Assembly: GCA_050732695.1 (NCBI GenBank)
Contig: JBOHRL010000015.1
Coordinates: 11,057-75,056 of the forward strand
DNA: 64,000 bases
DNA from: JBFFZF01 sp050732695
Lineage (GTDB): Bacteria; Gemmatimonadota; Gemmatimonadetes; Longimicrobiales; RSA9
Direction of reading: 5' to 3'
Part shown: positions 52,571 to 62,111 of the stretch, in pieces
Layout: each line of letters opens with the position of its first letter
Numbering within the stretch: the stretch's first letter is position 1
Program-made: the position numbers and the translations under genes
Notes under the pieces: generated by a model
Database searches by the model: none
What the model saw: only the letters and a program-made list of their open reading frames with translations
What the model was told of the DNA's origin: nothing

Positions 52571-53844
52571 GTTTCGCGAAGCAGACGTTCCCGTTGCGGG
52601 GACGGGCAAGCGCTTCGGCAATCCGGATCGCCGCACTGCTGGCACTGGCCAGTGCGTGTGACCCGGGTGATGTCATCCTCTCCGACGTTCGGCCCGAAGC
52701 GGGAAGCGGGACGGCAATAGAGGTTCAGGTTGACCTTGCGGCAGGCCAGTCCGGACCAGCGGCGTGGTCAGATGGTATTCCGGGAGCGACGGTTTACTAT
52801 GCGCGAACGGGCAGCAAGGGCTTCCTGTGGGGCACGGCCCGGGCGGACTCGAGTGGCCACGTCACCATCTCGGGACTGGAGCCGGGGTTCTACTGGATCG
52901 CGGGCGAGGCGTCAGGAGGCGGGGGGGGAGCACCGCTGGTCGTTGCAGGAGGCGAGAAAGTGCACGTTGGGCAGACGGACATCGTGGCCGCGCCGGTCCC
53001 GGTATTCACGCCCCGGGAGGGCTCGCTCGCGATCAGCGAAGTCTATACGAATACGCCAGCTCCATGGGTCATTGAGACAGAGGGTGAAAGCAAGTATGTC
53101 GAGGTCTACAACAACTCGGACCATACGATCCTCCTGGACGGCAAGCTGATCGGCCTTTTCTACGATTGGTTCATCGATATCAGCTATTACGGTCATCACG
53201 ACTGCGCCGATTCGGAGCCGCTCCGGAACGATTCACGGGGCGTCTGGGCTCACGTCATCTGGCGTTTCCCGGGGAATGGCGGCCAGTACCCGTTGCCGCC
53301 GAGGACGGCGGCTGTCCTGGCAGTGAGCGGCGCGGACCATCACCTCGTGCATGAATCGTTCATCGATCTGTCGGGTGCAGATTTCGAGTTCCTGCTGCCC
53401 GGCCTTTCGGATAACCCCGAGGTGCCAAACATGGAATCCGCCGGCACACGGCCGGCTCGAAAACAGGACCTGCTCACAGACATGGCCATGTTCCTTGCGG
53501 ATGCCCAGGATCTCGGCGCCTCGTTGCGCGTTCGCGACCCTGCCGCTCTGCCGGGAAGCGCGTCCACCGATGAGCATATCCTGATTCCGGCGGCCACTCT
53601 CCTCGACGTTGCTTTCCTGATGTGGGATCGGTATGGCGGCTTTTCGATCTCCCCGGTCTTCCCCCTCTGCGATGATCCAGTGTTTGCGGGTTTCGACCGC
53701 CTGCCCGGAGTCCTTGTACACGATATTTCGGATCTCTTCAGTTCGATTCAACGGCGCGAACTTGCACCGGGCGTGCTGCTCGACACGAACGTCAGTCGCA
53801 TCGACTTCGTGATGCGTGAACGGACGCCGGGCCGAATACGTTGA
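52567..53844 (+). CDS. DUF4876-like secreted lipoprotein
   Basis: About 425 residues. The signal ends in AALLALASAC, a good lipobox. Residues about 40-150 look like a carboxypeptidase-regulatory-like beta-sandwich (TVYYARTGSKGFLWGTARAD). Then comes the DUF4876/lamin-tail-like segment LAISEVYTNTPAPWVIETEG, ESKYVEVYNNSDHTILLDGK. Start is uncertain: TTG at 52567 overlaps the previous stop (TTGA); in-frame alternatives lie upstream to 52546. It is probably displayed at the outer membrane beside the divergent receptor. Confidence 0.78.
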   Translation: MSFAKQTFPLRGRASASAIRIAALLALASACDPGDVILSDVRPEAGSGTAIEVQVDLAAGQSGPAAWSDGIPGATVYYARTGSKGFLWGTARADSSGHVTISGLEPGFYWIAGEASGGGGGAPLVVAGGEKVHVGQTDIVAAPVPVFTPREGSLAISEVYTNTPAPWVIETEGESKYVEVYNNSDHTILLDGKLIGLFYDWFIDISYYGHHDCADSEPLRNDSRGVWAHVIWRFPGNGGQYPLPPRTAAVLAVSGADHHLVHESFIDLSGADFEFLLPGLSDNPEVPNMESAGTRPARKQDLLTDMAMFLADAQDLGASLRVRDPAALPGSASTDEHILIPAATLLDVAFLMWDRYGGFSISPVFPLCDDPVFAGFDRLPGVLVHDISDLFSSIQRRELAPGVLLDTNVSRIDFVMRERTPGRIR

Positions 53845-53860
53845 CAGATGCTTGAAACGT

Positions 53861-53895
53861 CCCCGCCACACGACCGTTCGGCTCGCGTGGCGGGG
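53861..53895. terminator. Bidirectional hairpin terminator
   Basis: CCCCGCCACACGA (53861-53873) pairs with TCGCGTGGCGGGG (53883-53895), 12 of 13 positions, between the convergent DUF4876-like and S9 peptidase genes. There is no clear T-run. Confidence 0.6.
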
Positions 53896-53944
53896 GTTCG
53901 TTGCATCGTGGAACGAGTCTCAATAACGCGCCGATCGAACCGGT

Positions 53945-56860
53945 TCAGCGGCCGGTACCCGATTCGTTCGTCGTGGTCTTGCGCGGGACCAGTTCCAGAC
54001 CGAGCGTGCGCCCCTTCATGGTGGCGGGCACACCTTCCTCGAGCCACAACGGCGGTGCTTCGCCCTTCAGGTAATGGTCGAAGAACTGCTGCATGCGAAT
54101 GGTCCAGTCCTTCCGATTCTGCTCCTGGCGCAGACCGTGGTCCTCGCCGTTGTAATTCACCAGCCACGCCGGCTTGCCGAGGCGGCGCAGCGCGACGAAG
54201 TACTCGATGCCCTGCTCCCACGGCACTGCGCCGTCCTCATCGTTGTGCATCATGAGGACGGGAGTCTCGACCTTGTCGGCAAAGAAGAGCGGCGAGTTCT
54301 CGAGGAACCGCAGCGTCTCATCCCAGAGCGTTCCGCCGATCCGGCTCTGCGTCTTCTCGTACTGGAACGCCCGGCTCATGCCGGAGCCCCAGCGAATGCC
54401 GCCGTAAGCGCTCGTCATGTTCGCGACCGGCGCGCCAGCTTCGGCCGCCGTGAAGATGTTCGTCTTCGTGACCAGGTACGCGATCTGGTAGCCGCCCCAG
54501 CTGTGGCCCTGGACGCCGATCGCGTTCTCATCGACGAACCCACTGGCCACGAGGCTCTGCACACCGGGCACCACGGCCTCGAACGCGCTCTCGCCCGGGT
54601 AACCGACCTGATAAGGGATGTCGGGCGTAAACACGAGATAGCCGCGGCTCACGTAGAAGCTGATGTTGATGCTCGAGCCGCCCGGCGAGGGCACGACGTA
54701 GTCATTGAGGTTGTCGGACAGCCGTTCATAGAAGTAGACCATCATCGGCCACTTCTCCGCGGGATCGAAGTTCTCGGGCTTGTAGAGGATTCCCTGTAAC
54801 ACGGAGTTATCAGAGGCGGATCGCCATTCGACGAGTTCGGACGTGCCCCACAGGAACTGCGACTGCTGCGGATTGGCGGTGCTCATGCGCCGCATGTCGG
54901 CGAAGTCGAGCCCGCTGACGTAGAGGTCGGGGAACTCGGTGAAGCTGCCGCGCGTGAACATGACGAGGTCGGCATCCTCGGCTTTGCGAACGGCCGCGCC
55001 GCCGAAGCCGCCGCCGAAGGAATTGTCCATCATGGCGAGGCGCGCGGGCTGTGCCTGCGGATCCCAGGCATCGCGGAAGAAGCCTTCCTGCTTGGTGGTG
55101 TAGTGAAAGGCGGAAAGCAGGATTGGCTGTTCGGGGTCGATCGCGTCCTCTTCGGGATCGAGATCGACGACGCGGAAGCGTACGTTTTCGCGACGGCCGA
55201 CACCGTCGGTCACATTGCGGGGCGCGCCTCGGCCCGAGGGATCGACGGCCCATACGTCGTGCCGATCGTAGATGAGCATGCGGGCATCGTTCTCTGTCCA
55301 CCCTGCATTTCCGTAACTGCCGGGCAGGGATGGCTGGTCGTGGAGTTCGTTCACGACCGGATGTGGAATTGCCTGCGACGCGTTGGTCACCGCCCTTGTC
55401 GCGATGTCCATCACGTTCCAGTGTTCTTCCTCACCATCGAACCACGCGATGTACTTCGCGCCGGGAGAAAGGCTGGCGTTGCCACGTATGTACTCGAGTA
55501 CGCGTTCGCGAGCACCTGTATTCACGTTGACGACGTACACGTCGGTGCCGCTCTGGCCCCACGATATTTCCTGGCGGTAGGGCAGGTTCGAGCGGCCGAG
55601 TGCGATGTCCGCATCACCATCCATGGCCAGTGAGACCTCAGGCACTTCTTCGGTCGCGAGCTGAACGATGCGGTTGTTGTCACCGAGGTGAACAACGGCC
55701 TGATAATCGCGGTTGCGCTCGTCCTCGAGCTGCTCGAGCTGCATTGGCTGGAGCAGCGGGTCCTTCCAGTTCCAGATGTCGACGACGACGCGTTCATCGT
55801 CCGGGACTTCTTCGAGTTCCGGCAATGGTGCGGGCGCGGTCGCGAAGAACAGACGACTGCCAGTCTCGGAGAAATCGGGCGCCTCGTTGTCGCTGACCCA
55901 CCAGTTCTCGGGAACTCCTGCTGTGCCAGCGGTTGCAAGGCGAGTCGCAGCGCCAGCGCCGGTTGTCCAGTAGTAGAGCGCGAACTTCGGCTGCTCGGCT
56001 TCGGCATCATCACGGCTGCTCAGGAATGCGAGCTGCCGGCCATTGTCATCGAAGGCGAGGCTCTTGTAGGTGCCCTTGCCGTCAAGGATGTGCGCAACCT
56101 GGCCATTGCTCGTGCGCATGACGTGCGCGCCATCGCCGCTTCCGTCCTTGCGCGATGTGACGTACGCGAGCTGCTCGCCATCGGGTGAGAACTCGTATTC
56201 GGTGACCCACTCGATACGGCGTTCCTCGCCGCTGGCGAGGTTGCGGAGGACGAGGACGGTGCCGTCCTGTTTCCGGTCCTCGTCCTGGCCGCCGGCACCG
56301 CCGCGGCCACCCCGTCCGCCGCGGCCGCCCGCGGCCTCGGCCGGACGGCCGGCTTCGCCGCCCTCCGCTGTGGAATCGCGCCCGGGTGGCGCGAGGTGCT
56401 GGTAGGCGAGCCAGCCGCCTGCCTCTTCCGACATGGCAAAGCCGCGGACGCGTTCGAATCGCGTGACGCTGCCATTCGTCAGGTCGAGGATGCCAAGCGA
56501 ATCCTGCGGCAGCCGGCTCGCCGGCGTATCCGCCTCGCGCAGCGTCCTGACAGTATCCTTGCCCGGTTTGATCAGGAAGACGATGAAACGGCCATCCTTG
56601 CTGAGCTGGCCACCTTCGCCACGCTCGACCCTGTGCTCGGTCGTGTTTTCGGTCGAGCGTGTGACAAGGGTCGGGTCCGTGTCCTCATTCGTCAGGTGGT
56701 AGAGGATCCAACGGCCATCGTCGCTGATCTGCTGTCCGGTGATCCGAAGCCACAGAGCATAGTCGCCATGCTCGAGCGGCCGCTTCTGGCCACTCGCCTC
56801 GAGCACGGAGCCGAGCAGGAACGCGAACGCGATCACGAACACGGAGCGGGAAGCTGGCAT
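53945..56860 (-). CDS. Secreted S9 prolyl-oligopeptidase-family peptidase
   Basis: A 971-residue exported serine peptidase. The signal is SVFVIAFAFLLGSVLEASG. A long N-terminal propeller carries a glycine/arginine-rich insertion (GGRGGRGGRGGAGG near residue 205). The C-terminal alpha/beta hydrolase has the nucleophile GVQGHSWGGYQIAYL, the Asp in LMMHNDEDGAVPWEQ and the His in NYNGEDHGLR. Substrate is likely oligopeptides. ATG 56860 follows GAGGA; longer readings to 56986 lack a signal. Confidence 0.93.
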   Translation of the reverse strand: MPASRSVFVIAFAFLLGSVLEASGQKRPLEHGDYALWLRITGQQISDDGRWILYHLTNEDTDPTLVTRSTENTTEHRVERGEGGQLSKDGRFIVFLIKPGKDTVRTLREADTPASRLPQDSLGILDLTNGSVTRFERVRGFAMSEEAGGWLAYQHLAPPGRDSTAEGGEAGRPAEAAGGRGGRGGRGGAGGQDEDRKQDGTVLVLRNLASGEERRIEWVTEYEFSPDGEQLAYVTSRKDGSGDGAHVMRTSNGQVAHILDGKGTYKSLAFDDNGRQLAFLSSRDDAEAEQPKFALYYWTTGAGAATRLATAGTAGVPENWWVSDNEAPDFSETGSRLFFATAPAPLPELEEVPDDERVVVDIWNWKDPLLQPMQLEQLEDERNRDYQAVVHLGDNNRIVQLATEEVPEVSLAMDGDADIALGRSNLPYRQEISWGQSGTDVYVVNVNTGARERVLEYIRGNASLSPGAKYIAWFDGEEEHWNVMDIATRAVTNASQAIPHPVVNELHDQPSLPGSYGNAGWTENDARMLIYDRHDVWAVDPSGRGAPRNVTDGVGRRENVRFRVVDLDPEEDAIDPEQPILLSAFHYTTKQEGFFRDAWDPQAQPARLAMMDNSFGGGFGGAAVRKAEDADLVMFTRGSFTEFPDLYVSGLDFADMRRMSTANPQQSQFLWGTSELVEWRSASDNSVLQGILYKPENFDPAEKWPMMVYFYERLSDNLNDYVVPSPGGSSINISFYVSRGYLVFTPDIPYQVGYPGESAFEAVVPGVQSLVASGFVDENAIGVQGHSWGGYQIAYLVTKTNIFTAAEAGAPVANMTSAYGGIRWGSGMSRAFQYEKTQSRIGGTLWDETLRFLENSPLFFADKVETPVLMMHNDEDGAVPWEQGIEYFVALRRLGKPAWLVNYNGEDHGLRQEQNRKDWTIRMQQFFDHYLKGEAPPLWLEEGVPATMKGRTLGLELVPRKTTTNESGTGR

Positions 56861-57094
56861 GATGCTTTCCTCGATCGGGGAACGTTGCAGGTTCATCAGG
56901 CAGAATCGGTCCTGTCGAAATATGCGTCTGGGTGACGCGTCCGGGCAAAGAGAAGACGTGTACCGGCCCGTCGATGTTGACGACAACGGGGGCCCCCGCC
57001 GCCCGTGCCTCGGCGGGCCACGTATCCGTCGAGATGGTCAGGTCACGGACCATCGGGCAGTGGTTCAGGGCTTCCGCCCATCCAGAGCGCCGCG

Positions 57095-57550
57095 TCAGTC
57101 GAGCGTGGCAAGGATCGAGAACAGAGCGGCCTCGGCTCGCACGCGGGCAGGGTCACGGACTTCATCGATCCACTGTTCGACGTAGTGGCCGTCGTGGGTC
57201 GACTCACCGGATCCGGGCCGCAGCCAGAAGTCGAGTTCCCTGGCGATCTTTTCTACGAGTTCGATCTTCCGGTCGGGCGAGTACACGGAAAATATTTCGA
57301 GACCGGCCGGGCTGAGCGTGACTCGCCACGCGCGATACACGCCCGCACCTTCCTCGGTCCCGAAACGCGCCTCGAAACCGTACTCGGCGGTGAACCCGCC
57401 GGCAGCGTGTTCGATGTTGCGGAGCGCGTGCTGGAGCTTCTCGATCGCCTTTCGTTCCTTGCGGGAGACGCGCTGTTCGAGGATCCAGTCACCGAGTCGA
57501 ACAGCGGCCTCGACGAGCGGGCGGTCGTCGGGCCTCAGGATATAAGTCAT
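57095..57550 (-). CDS. Hypothetical cytoplasmic protein
   Basis: About 151 residues, no signal or membrane segment. An N-terminal helix-rich region (PLVEAAVRLGDWILEQRVSR, KERKAIEKLQHALRNIEHAA) is followed by strands (YRAWRVTLSPAGLEIFSVYS) and an ELDFWLRPGSG segment. No family was recognised. It lies between two S9 peptidase genes on the same strand, 80 bases after the stop of one. The start at 57550 is tentative. Confidence 0.65.
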   Translation of the reverse strand: MTYILRPDDRPLVEAAVRLGDWILEQRVSRKERKAIEKLQHALRNIEHAAGGFTAEYGFEARFGTEEGAGVYRAWRVTLSPAGLEIFSVYSPDRKIELVEKIARELDFWLRPGSGESTHDGHYVEQWIDEVRDPARVRAEAALFSILATLD

Positions 57551-57630
57551 TCCGCTCAGTTGCGTGTCCTGTCGAACAGGACCGGGGTCCGGTCCTGTTG
57601 CGCCGTTGCGTGATCGTTGGCTCGCGTGGC

Positions 57631-59940
57631 TCACCGCGTCGCATCGGTTGCAGTGGTCTTCCCGTTCTTCTTGAGATAGCGGTCATACCAATCGAGAATA
57701 CGGCGGTGATAATCGATGGTTTCCTCGACGGTGGCCGTTGGCATGCCGTGCCCGCCATTGACGTAGCTGACCCATTCTACGCGTTTGCCGAGGCGGCGCA
57801 ATGCGTAGTACATCTCGCTGGTCGTGCGTTCCGGTACGTTATGGTCCTCGCGGCCGGTCATCAGCAGAAGCGGCGTCTGGATGCGATCGGCCGCCAGGAT
57901 GGCCGTGTGCGCGATGTACTTCTGCGGCTGCTCCCATAGCGTGGCGCCGAGGCGATCCTGACTCTTCTCGGGAGCGTGGATGTTGCGCGTGCCGAGACGC
58001 GGTGAATCCGTGTAGAAGCTGATCATGTCGACTTTGCCCGAGATGTTGATGGCGGCCGCGAATCGACTGGTCTGGGTTACGAGAAGGTTGGTCGCGTAGC
58101 CGCCATAGCTGGTCCCATGCACGCCAAGTCGATCGGGGTCCGCGATGCCCATGTCGATCAACGTGTTTGCCGCCGCCGTCACGCCCTTTACCCACGCCTC
58201 GCCCGGGTAGCCCTGCTCGAGATGGACGGACGGCTGGACGACGACGTAGCCGTTCGACGTCAACAGATTCACAGTCGAGTTGAAACGATCGTCAAAGAAC
58301 GTTTCGTAAACGATGAATATGGTCGGGTAACGGGTACCAGTCTGATAGTTCAACGGATAGTAGAGTACACCGTTGAGCTTGCGGCCATCGACATCGAGAT
58401 AGTGAATCAGTTCACTGCGCGAGAGTCTTGTCTCGAGGCCGGGATTCGCGTCGGTGAGGCGGCGCACATTCTTCAGCTCGCCATCCGCGGCGTAGACGTC
58501 GCCGGGCTCATTGCCGTTCGCGATGGTGAGGATCATGCGCGAGCCGTCGGCTGCGACCCGGACGCCCGAGTAGCTGCGATCGTCCCTGATCAATTCGGTC
58601 AACTGCTTCGTAGTCCGGTCGTAGCGGTAGAGGCCGCGTTCCCAGGCTGTTCGCGATGCGTAATTGAGGTAGATGTGGCGCGCATCGCGCGTCCATGCGG
58701 CGACGCTCCAGCGCGGCGAGGTCGGTTCTTCGTCCTCCTCGCCTTCCTCGGGCACGGGCACGGCATGAAACATGTCGCGCTGGCCTGATGCCGTGTCGAT
58801 GAGCCACAGGCCATCCGGGTTCGATGCAATGAGCGTAGCCCCGTCCCAGCTCAGCTGGACGGGCGAGAACCGCTCCTTGCGGCGGCGCTCGCGCTCTTCG
58901 CGGCGCGCCGCGGAATCCGCCGGCTCCGGCGCGGGCTCGGCACCTGGCGCCGGTTCGTCGAGGCCGGTGAGCTTGTGGGCTTCACCGCCGTCGATCGTCC
59001 CGTAATACGTGCGTCCGTCCTTTGCGTAGACATAGGAGTGACCATCTCCGGACCAGCGGAGTGTGATGTCCGTGGTTGATTCGAGGATGGTGCGCGGCTG
59101 ACCGGTGGTGCGGGACCGCACTTCGATGCGACTCTCGCGACCGAATATTTCGTCGTAGTTGGTCCCTTTCGTGATGTCGGCGGCGTAGCGGAGTGTGGAG
59201 CCGTCGGCGGTCAGACTCACATCGTCGAGGATCGCTTCGGCAAGGGCTTCCTCGACGCGGCCGCTTGCAACATCAACCGTCGCGATGATCTGTCGGTCCT
59301 GCATCCTGCGCAGGTCTTCCCAGGAGAGGAACGGGTCCTCGCTCGACTGCACGATGATCGGACCATCCGTCTGGGCGAGGAACCGGGTGTGAGCGTCATG
59401 CTGCCAGGCCGCTGTGTGCATCGCGAACAGGAGAGTGCGTCCATCGGCGGACCATTGAAGCGGGCCGTTCGTCACCAGAATGCGGTCGCGCGGCAGATCG
59501 ATGTAGCGGGTGCGGCCGGACTCACGGTCTCGGATGCCGAGACGATAGACATCGGCTTCCCGGACAACGAACGCGAGCCGCGACGCATCGGGCGACCACG
59601 CGACCGTCCGCACGTCGCGCCGATTTTCGAACAGCGGCCACGACTCGCCCGTCTGCGCGTCCAGGATGCGCGTCCCGGCAAGGGCGGGCGCGACGTACGT
59701 CGGATCGCCATAGCGAGTATTGTCGATGCCGATGCGATCGCGCACGGTTCGCGTCACGACGACCAGCCAGCGCGCGTCGTCGCTGACATCGGCAATGCTC
59801 ACACTCTTCACGTCGAGCACGTCATCGATTGTGAAGCCTTGCGGCGAAGGCGCCTGTGCGATTGCCTGGCGCGACACTGGCAGCAGCAGGAATGGCAGGA
59901 ACCACAACCGGACCGTGGGGCACGGCGGAACGCATCGCAT
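57631..59940 (-). CDS. Secreted S9 prolyl-oligopeptidase-family peptidase, second copy
   Basis: A 769-residue exported peptidase. The signal is LWFLPFLLLPVSRQAIAQ. The DPP4-like propeller has WSPDASRLAFVVREAD and WSADGRTLLFAMHTA; a charged Arg/Glu segment (RREERERRRKER) interrupts it near residue 360. The hydrolase has GVHGTSYGGYATNLLVTQ (Ser), LLMTGREDHNVPERTTSEM (Asp) and VNGGHGMPTA (His). ATG 59940 is about 9 bases after a GGAG. Confidence 0.93.
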   Translation of the reverse strand: MRCVPPCPTVRLWFLPFLLLPVSRQAIAQAPSPQGFTIDDVLDVKSVSIADVSDDARWLVVVTRTVRDRIGIDNTRYGDPTYVAPALAGTRILDAQTGESWPLFENRRDVRTVAWSPDASRLAFVVREADVYRLGIRDRESGRTRYIDLPRDRILVTNGPLQWSADGRTLLFAMHTAAWQHDAHTRFLAQTDGPIIVQSSEDPFLSWEDLRRMQDRQIIATVDVASGRVEEALAEAILDDVSLTADGSTLRYAADITKGTNYDEIFGRESRIEVRSRTTGQPRTILESTTDITLRWSGDGHSYVYAKDGRTYYGTIDGGEAHKLTGLDEPAPGAEPAPEPADSAARREERERRRKERFSPVQLSWDGATLIASNPDGLWLIDTASGQRDMFHAVPVPEEGEEDEEPTSPRWSVAAWTRDARHIYLNYASRTAWERGLYRYDRTTKQLTELIRDDRSYSGVRVAADGSRMILTIANGNEPGDVYAADGELKNVRRLTDANPGLETRLSRSELIHYLDVDGRKLNGVLYYPLNYQTGTRYPTIFIVYETFFDDRFNSTVNLLTSNGYVVVQPSVHLEQGYPGEAWVKGVTAAANTLIDMGIADPDRLGVHGTSYGGYATNLLVTQTSRFAAAINISGKVDMISFYTDSPRLGTRNIHAPEKSQDRLGATLWEQPQKYIAHTAILAADRIQTPLLLMTGREDHNVPERTTSEMYYALRRLGKRVEWVSYVNGGHGMPTATVEETIDYHRRILDWYDRYLKKNGKTTATDATR

Positions 59941-60295
59941 GATCGAGTCTCCGTCACCGAAGAACGGTGGCCCGGCACGGCGAGGTCGTGCCGCGCGCCG
60001 GGATGGCTCGGTGGCGAAGTTAGTCGCGAGGTGTGTGCGGCGCCAACGGTGAGGACGGGCAGCGTTCCGCCGGGTTCGTCCGATCCTGGTCCGCCGCCGG
60101 GTCCTGACCGCTCCGATCGCCGCCGGGCCGTAACCGCTTCGTCCCGGCTCGTGTGTTGTCCGTCCCACGGCGCGTTGACGCGCGTTTCGGCCGGGGGCCA
60201 TTCTACGATTTCCTGTCGCACGCAAAGCTGCCACCAAGCGGGCGGTGCCGGGGCACGCGGGTATCCTGCCCACCACCGGGACGAGGAGGATGCGC
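59941..60295. other. Divergent intergenic region, no gene seen
   Basis: A 355-base spacer between the S9 peptidase (minus) and amidohydrolase (plus). A perfect 7-bp dyad, CGGCACG (59973-59979) with CGTGCCG (59987-59993), lies near the S9 start and could be an operator. No ORF with family support; promoters for both genes are presumed but not identified. Confidence 0.45.
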
Positions 60296-61762
60296 ATGAC
60301 ACGGACGAAGTCACTCGATGATCGCTGGATGAGGCCGAACGTCGCAGCTGCAATCGCTTGCTTCCTCGAGCGCGCCCGCGCGCGAGCGACCGCATGGCGT
60401 ATCCCCTGCCAGCGTGGTGCATGTTCGGTCTTGCTGTGCGCCCTGTACGCGTTTGACGGCGTGCGCGCGGAGCTTGCCGCACAGCCGGCCGCAACGGTCG
60501 CGTTCGTCGGGGCGAGCGTGATCACGATGCAGGACGACCGGGTGCTGCGCGATCAGACTGTGATTGTGCGGAACGGAATCATCGAGGCAATGGGCGCTTC
60601 CGCGGGCACGGAGGTACCGGCTGGCGCGACGCGCGTCGATGCGCGCGGGAAGTTCCTCGTACCGGGCATTGCCGAGATGCATGCACACATTCCATCGACC
60701 GCGGGTCCGCGCGGGCCACAGTTCTCGGAAGACGTGTTATTCCTGTATGTCGCGGCGGGCGCGACGACGATCCGCGGCATGCAGGGACACGCATCGCAAC
60801 TCGGGCTGAAGAAGCGAGTCGCAACGGGCGAACTGATCGGGCCGCGCATGTGGCTCGCTGCGCCGCCGCTTTCGGGCAACAACACGAGCGACGCAGCAAC
60901 CGCCGAGCGACTGGTGCGGGACGCGAAATCTGCGGGCTACGACCTGCTCAAGGTGCACGAGAGTCTGACGCCCGAAGTGTATGCGGCAATCGCCCGCACG
61001 GCGCGCGAAGTCGGACTGCCGTGGGGCGGTCACGTCGCACTCGACGTGGGTGTGGCTGGTGTGTTGCGCGAGAAGCAGTCGACCATCGACCACATGGACG
61101 ATTATTTCATCGCGGCGCAGGCGGACGGCGTGAGTGAGCCATCTGCGGCCACGATCGATGACTCGAAGATCGCGAGACTTGCCGAGGCGACGCGCGCAGC
61201 AGGCGTTGCGATCGTGCCGACGCAGGCCCTGTGGGAGACGATCATGGGCGTGCACCCCGCCGAACAGCTCATGGCCCGTCCCGAGTTGCGCTACCTGCCG
61301 CAGGACATGATCGGGCCGTGGCGCGAGCGCGTGCAGAATACCCGCGCCAACGCGAACCTCGACGAGGTGCGCGCCCACATCGCTTTCCGCGATCGCATGC
61401 TCGACGCACTGAACGATGCTGGCGTGACGATCCTGCTCGGGACGGACGCTCCGCAGGTCTTCAGTGTGCCGGGCTTCTCTCTCTTTCATGAGATGCCGGA
61501 CATGATCGAGGCCGGGATGACGCCCTTCCAGGTGCTTCAGTCCGGAACCACCGCCGTCGCTCGGCACCTCGACGTCGCTGAAGAAGCCGGGACCATTGCA
61601 ACCGGCAAGCGCGCAGACCTGATTCTGCTCGATGCGAATCCGCTCGACAACATCGCGAACATGGAGCAGCGCGCGGGCGTGATGGTCAATGGCCGATGGC
61701 TGCCGCGGGCGGAGATCGAACGCCGGCTCGAGGAAATCGCCGGGAGGCAGGGAACGACCTGA
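60296..61762 (+). CDS. Secreted amidohydrolase (imidazolonepropionase-like)
   Basis: A 488-residue exported TIM-barrel hydrolase. Signal region CSVLLCALYAFDGVRAELAA. Metal and catalytic motifs: LVPGIAEMHAHIPSTAG (H-x-H), GYDLLKVHES (Lys), GLPWGGHVALDVG and STIDHMDDY (His pair), and VTILLGTDAPQVFSVPG (Asp). The composite domain closes with ADLILLDANPLDNI. The substrate is unknown; similar enzymes act on peptides or cyclic amides. ATG 60296 is 6 bases after GGAGG. Confidence 0.92.
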   Translation: MTRTKSLDDRWMRPNVAAAIACFLERARARATAWRIPCQRGACSVLLCALYAFDGVRAELAAQPAATVAFVGASVITMQDDRVLRDQTVIVRNGIIEAMGASAGTEVPAGATRVDARGKFLVPGIAEMHAHIPSTAGPRGPQFSEDVLFLYVAAGATTIRGMQGHASQLGLKKRVATGELIGPRMWLAAPPLSGNNTSDAATAERLVRDAKSAGYDLLKVHESLTPEVYAAIARTAREVGLPWGGHVALDVGVAGVLREKQSTIDHMDDYFIAAQADGVSEPSAATIDDSKIARLAEATRAAGVAIVPTQALWETIMGVHPAEQLMARPELRYLPQDMIGPWRERVQNTRANANLDEVRAHIAFRDRMLDALNDAGVTILLGTDAPQVFSVPGFSLFHEMPDMIEAGMTPFQVLQSGTTAVARHLDVAEEAGTIATGKRADLILLDANPLDNIANMEQRAGVMVNGRWLPRAEIERRLEEIAGRQGTT

Positions 61763-61777
61763 GTCACGATCGAGCGG

Positions 61778-61902
61778 CGAGGCTTGCCGATTGCCGGGTC
61801 AGGTCGGTGGCGTTGGCGGTGGCGACGGGGAGTGGCGAGGTTTGACAGCGAGGCTTGTGGATTGCCGGGTCAGGTCGGTGGCGTTGGCGATGGCGATGGG
61901 CG
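61778..61902 (+). repeat. Direct repeat set A (two copies, 71-base period)
   Basis: Two roughly 54-base copies (61778-61831 and 61849-61902) share GAGGCTTG, ATTGCCGGGTCAGGTCGGTG and GCGTTGGCG, with few differences. They lie directly after the amidohydrolase stop. Parts are reverse complementary to set B, so the two sets could fold together. Confidence 0.75.
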
Positions 61903-61932
61903 GCGGCGGCACTGCGGAAACCCAACCAACGA

Positions 61933-62111
61933 CATCGCCAGGGCCTTCGCCACCGCCACCGACTCCGCATCAGCGACTCATCGACCGTCCGCCATCGCCA
62001 AGGCCTTCGCCACCGCCACCGACTCCGCATCAGCGAGTCATTGACCGTCCCGCCATCGCCAGGGCCTTCGCCATCGCCACCGACTCCGCATCAGCGAATC
62101 ATCGTCCGTCC
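61933..62111 (-). repeat. Tandem repeat set B (three copies of about 60 bases)
   Basis: Three consecutive units start at 61933, 61993 and 62054. Each begins CATCGCCA, contains CCACCGACTCCGCATCAGCG and ends in CCGTCC. The third copy covers the last four codons and stop of the TerB-like gene. No spacer/repeat alternation is present, so it is not a CRISPR. It fills the space between convergent genes. Confidence 0.8.

Noticed and set aside
61933..62111. CRISPR-like array
   Set aside because: Units are head-to-tail with no unique spacers, and no cas gene is near.
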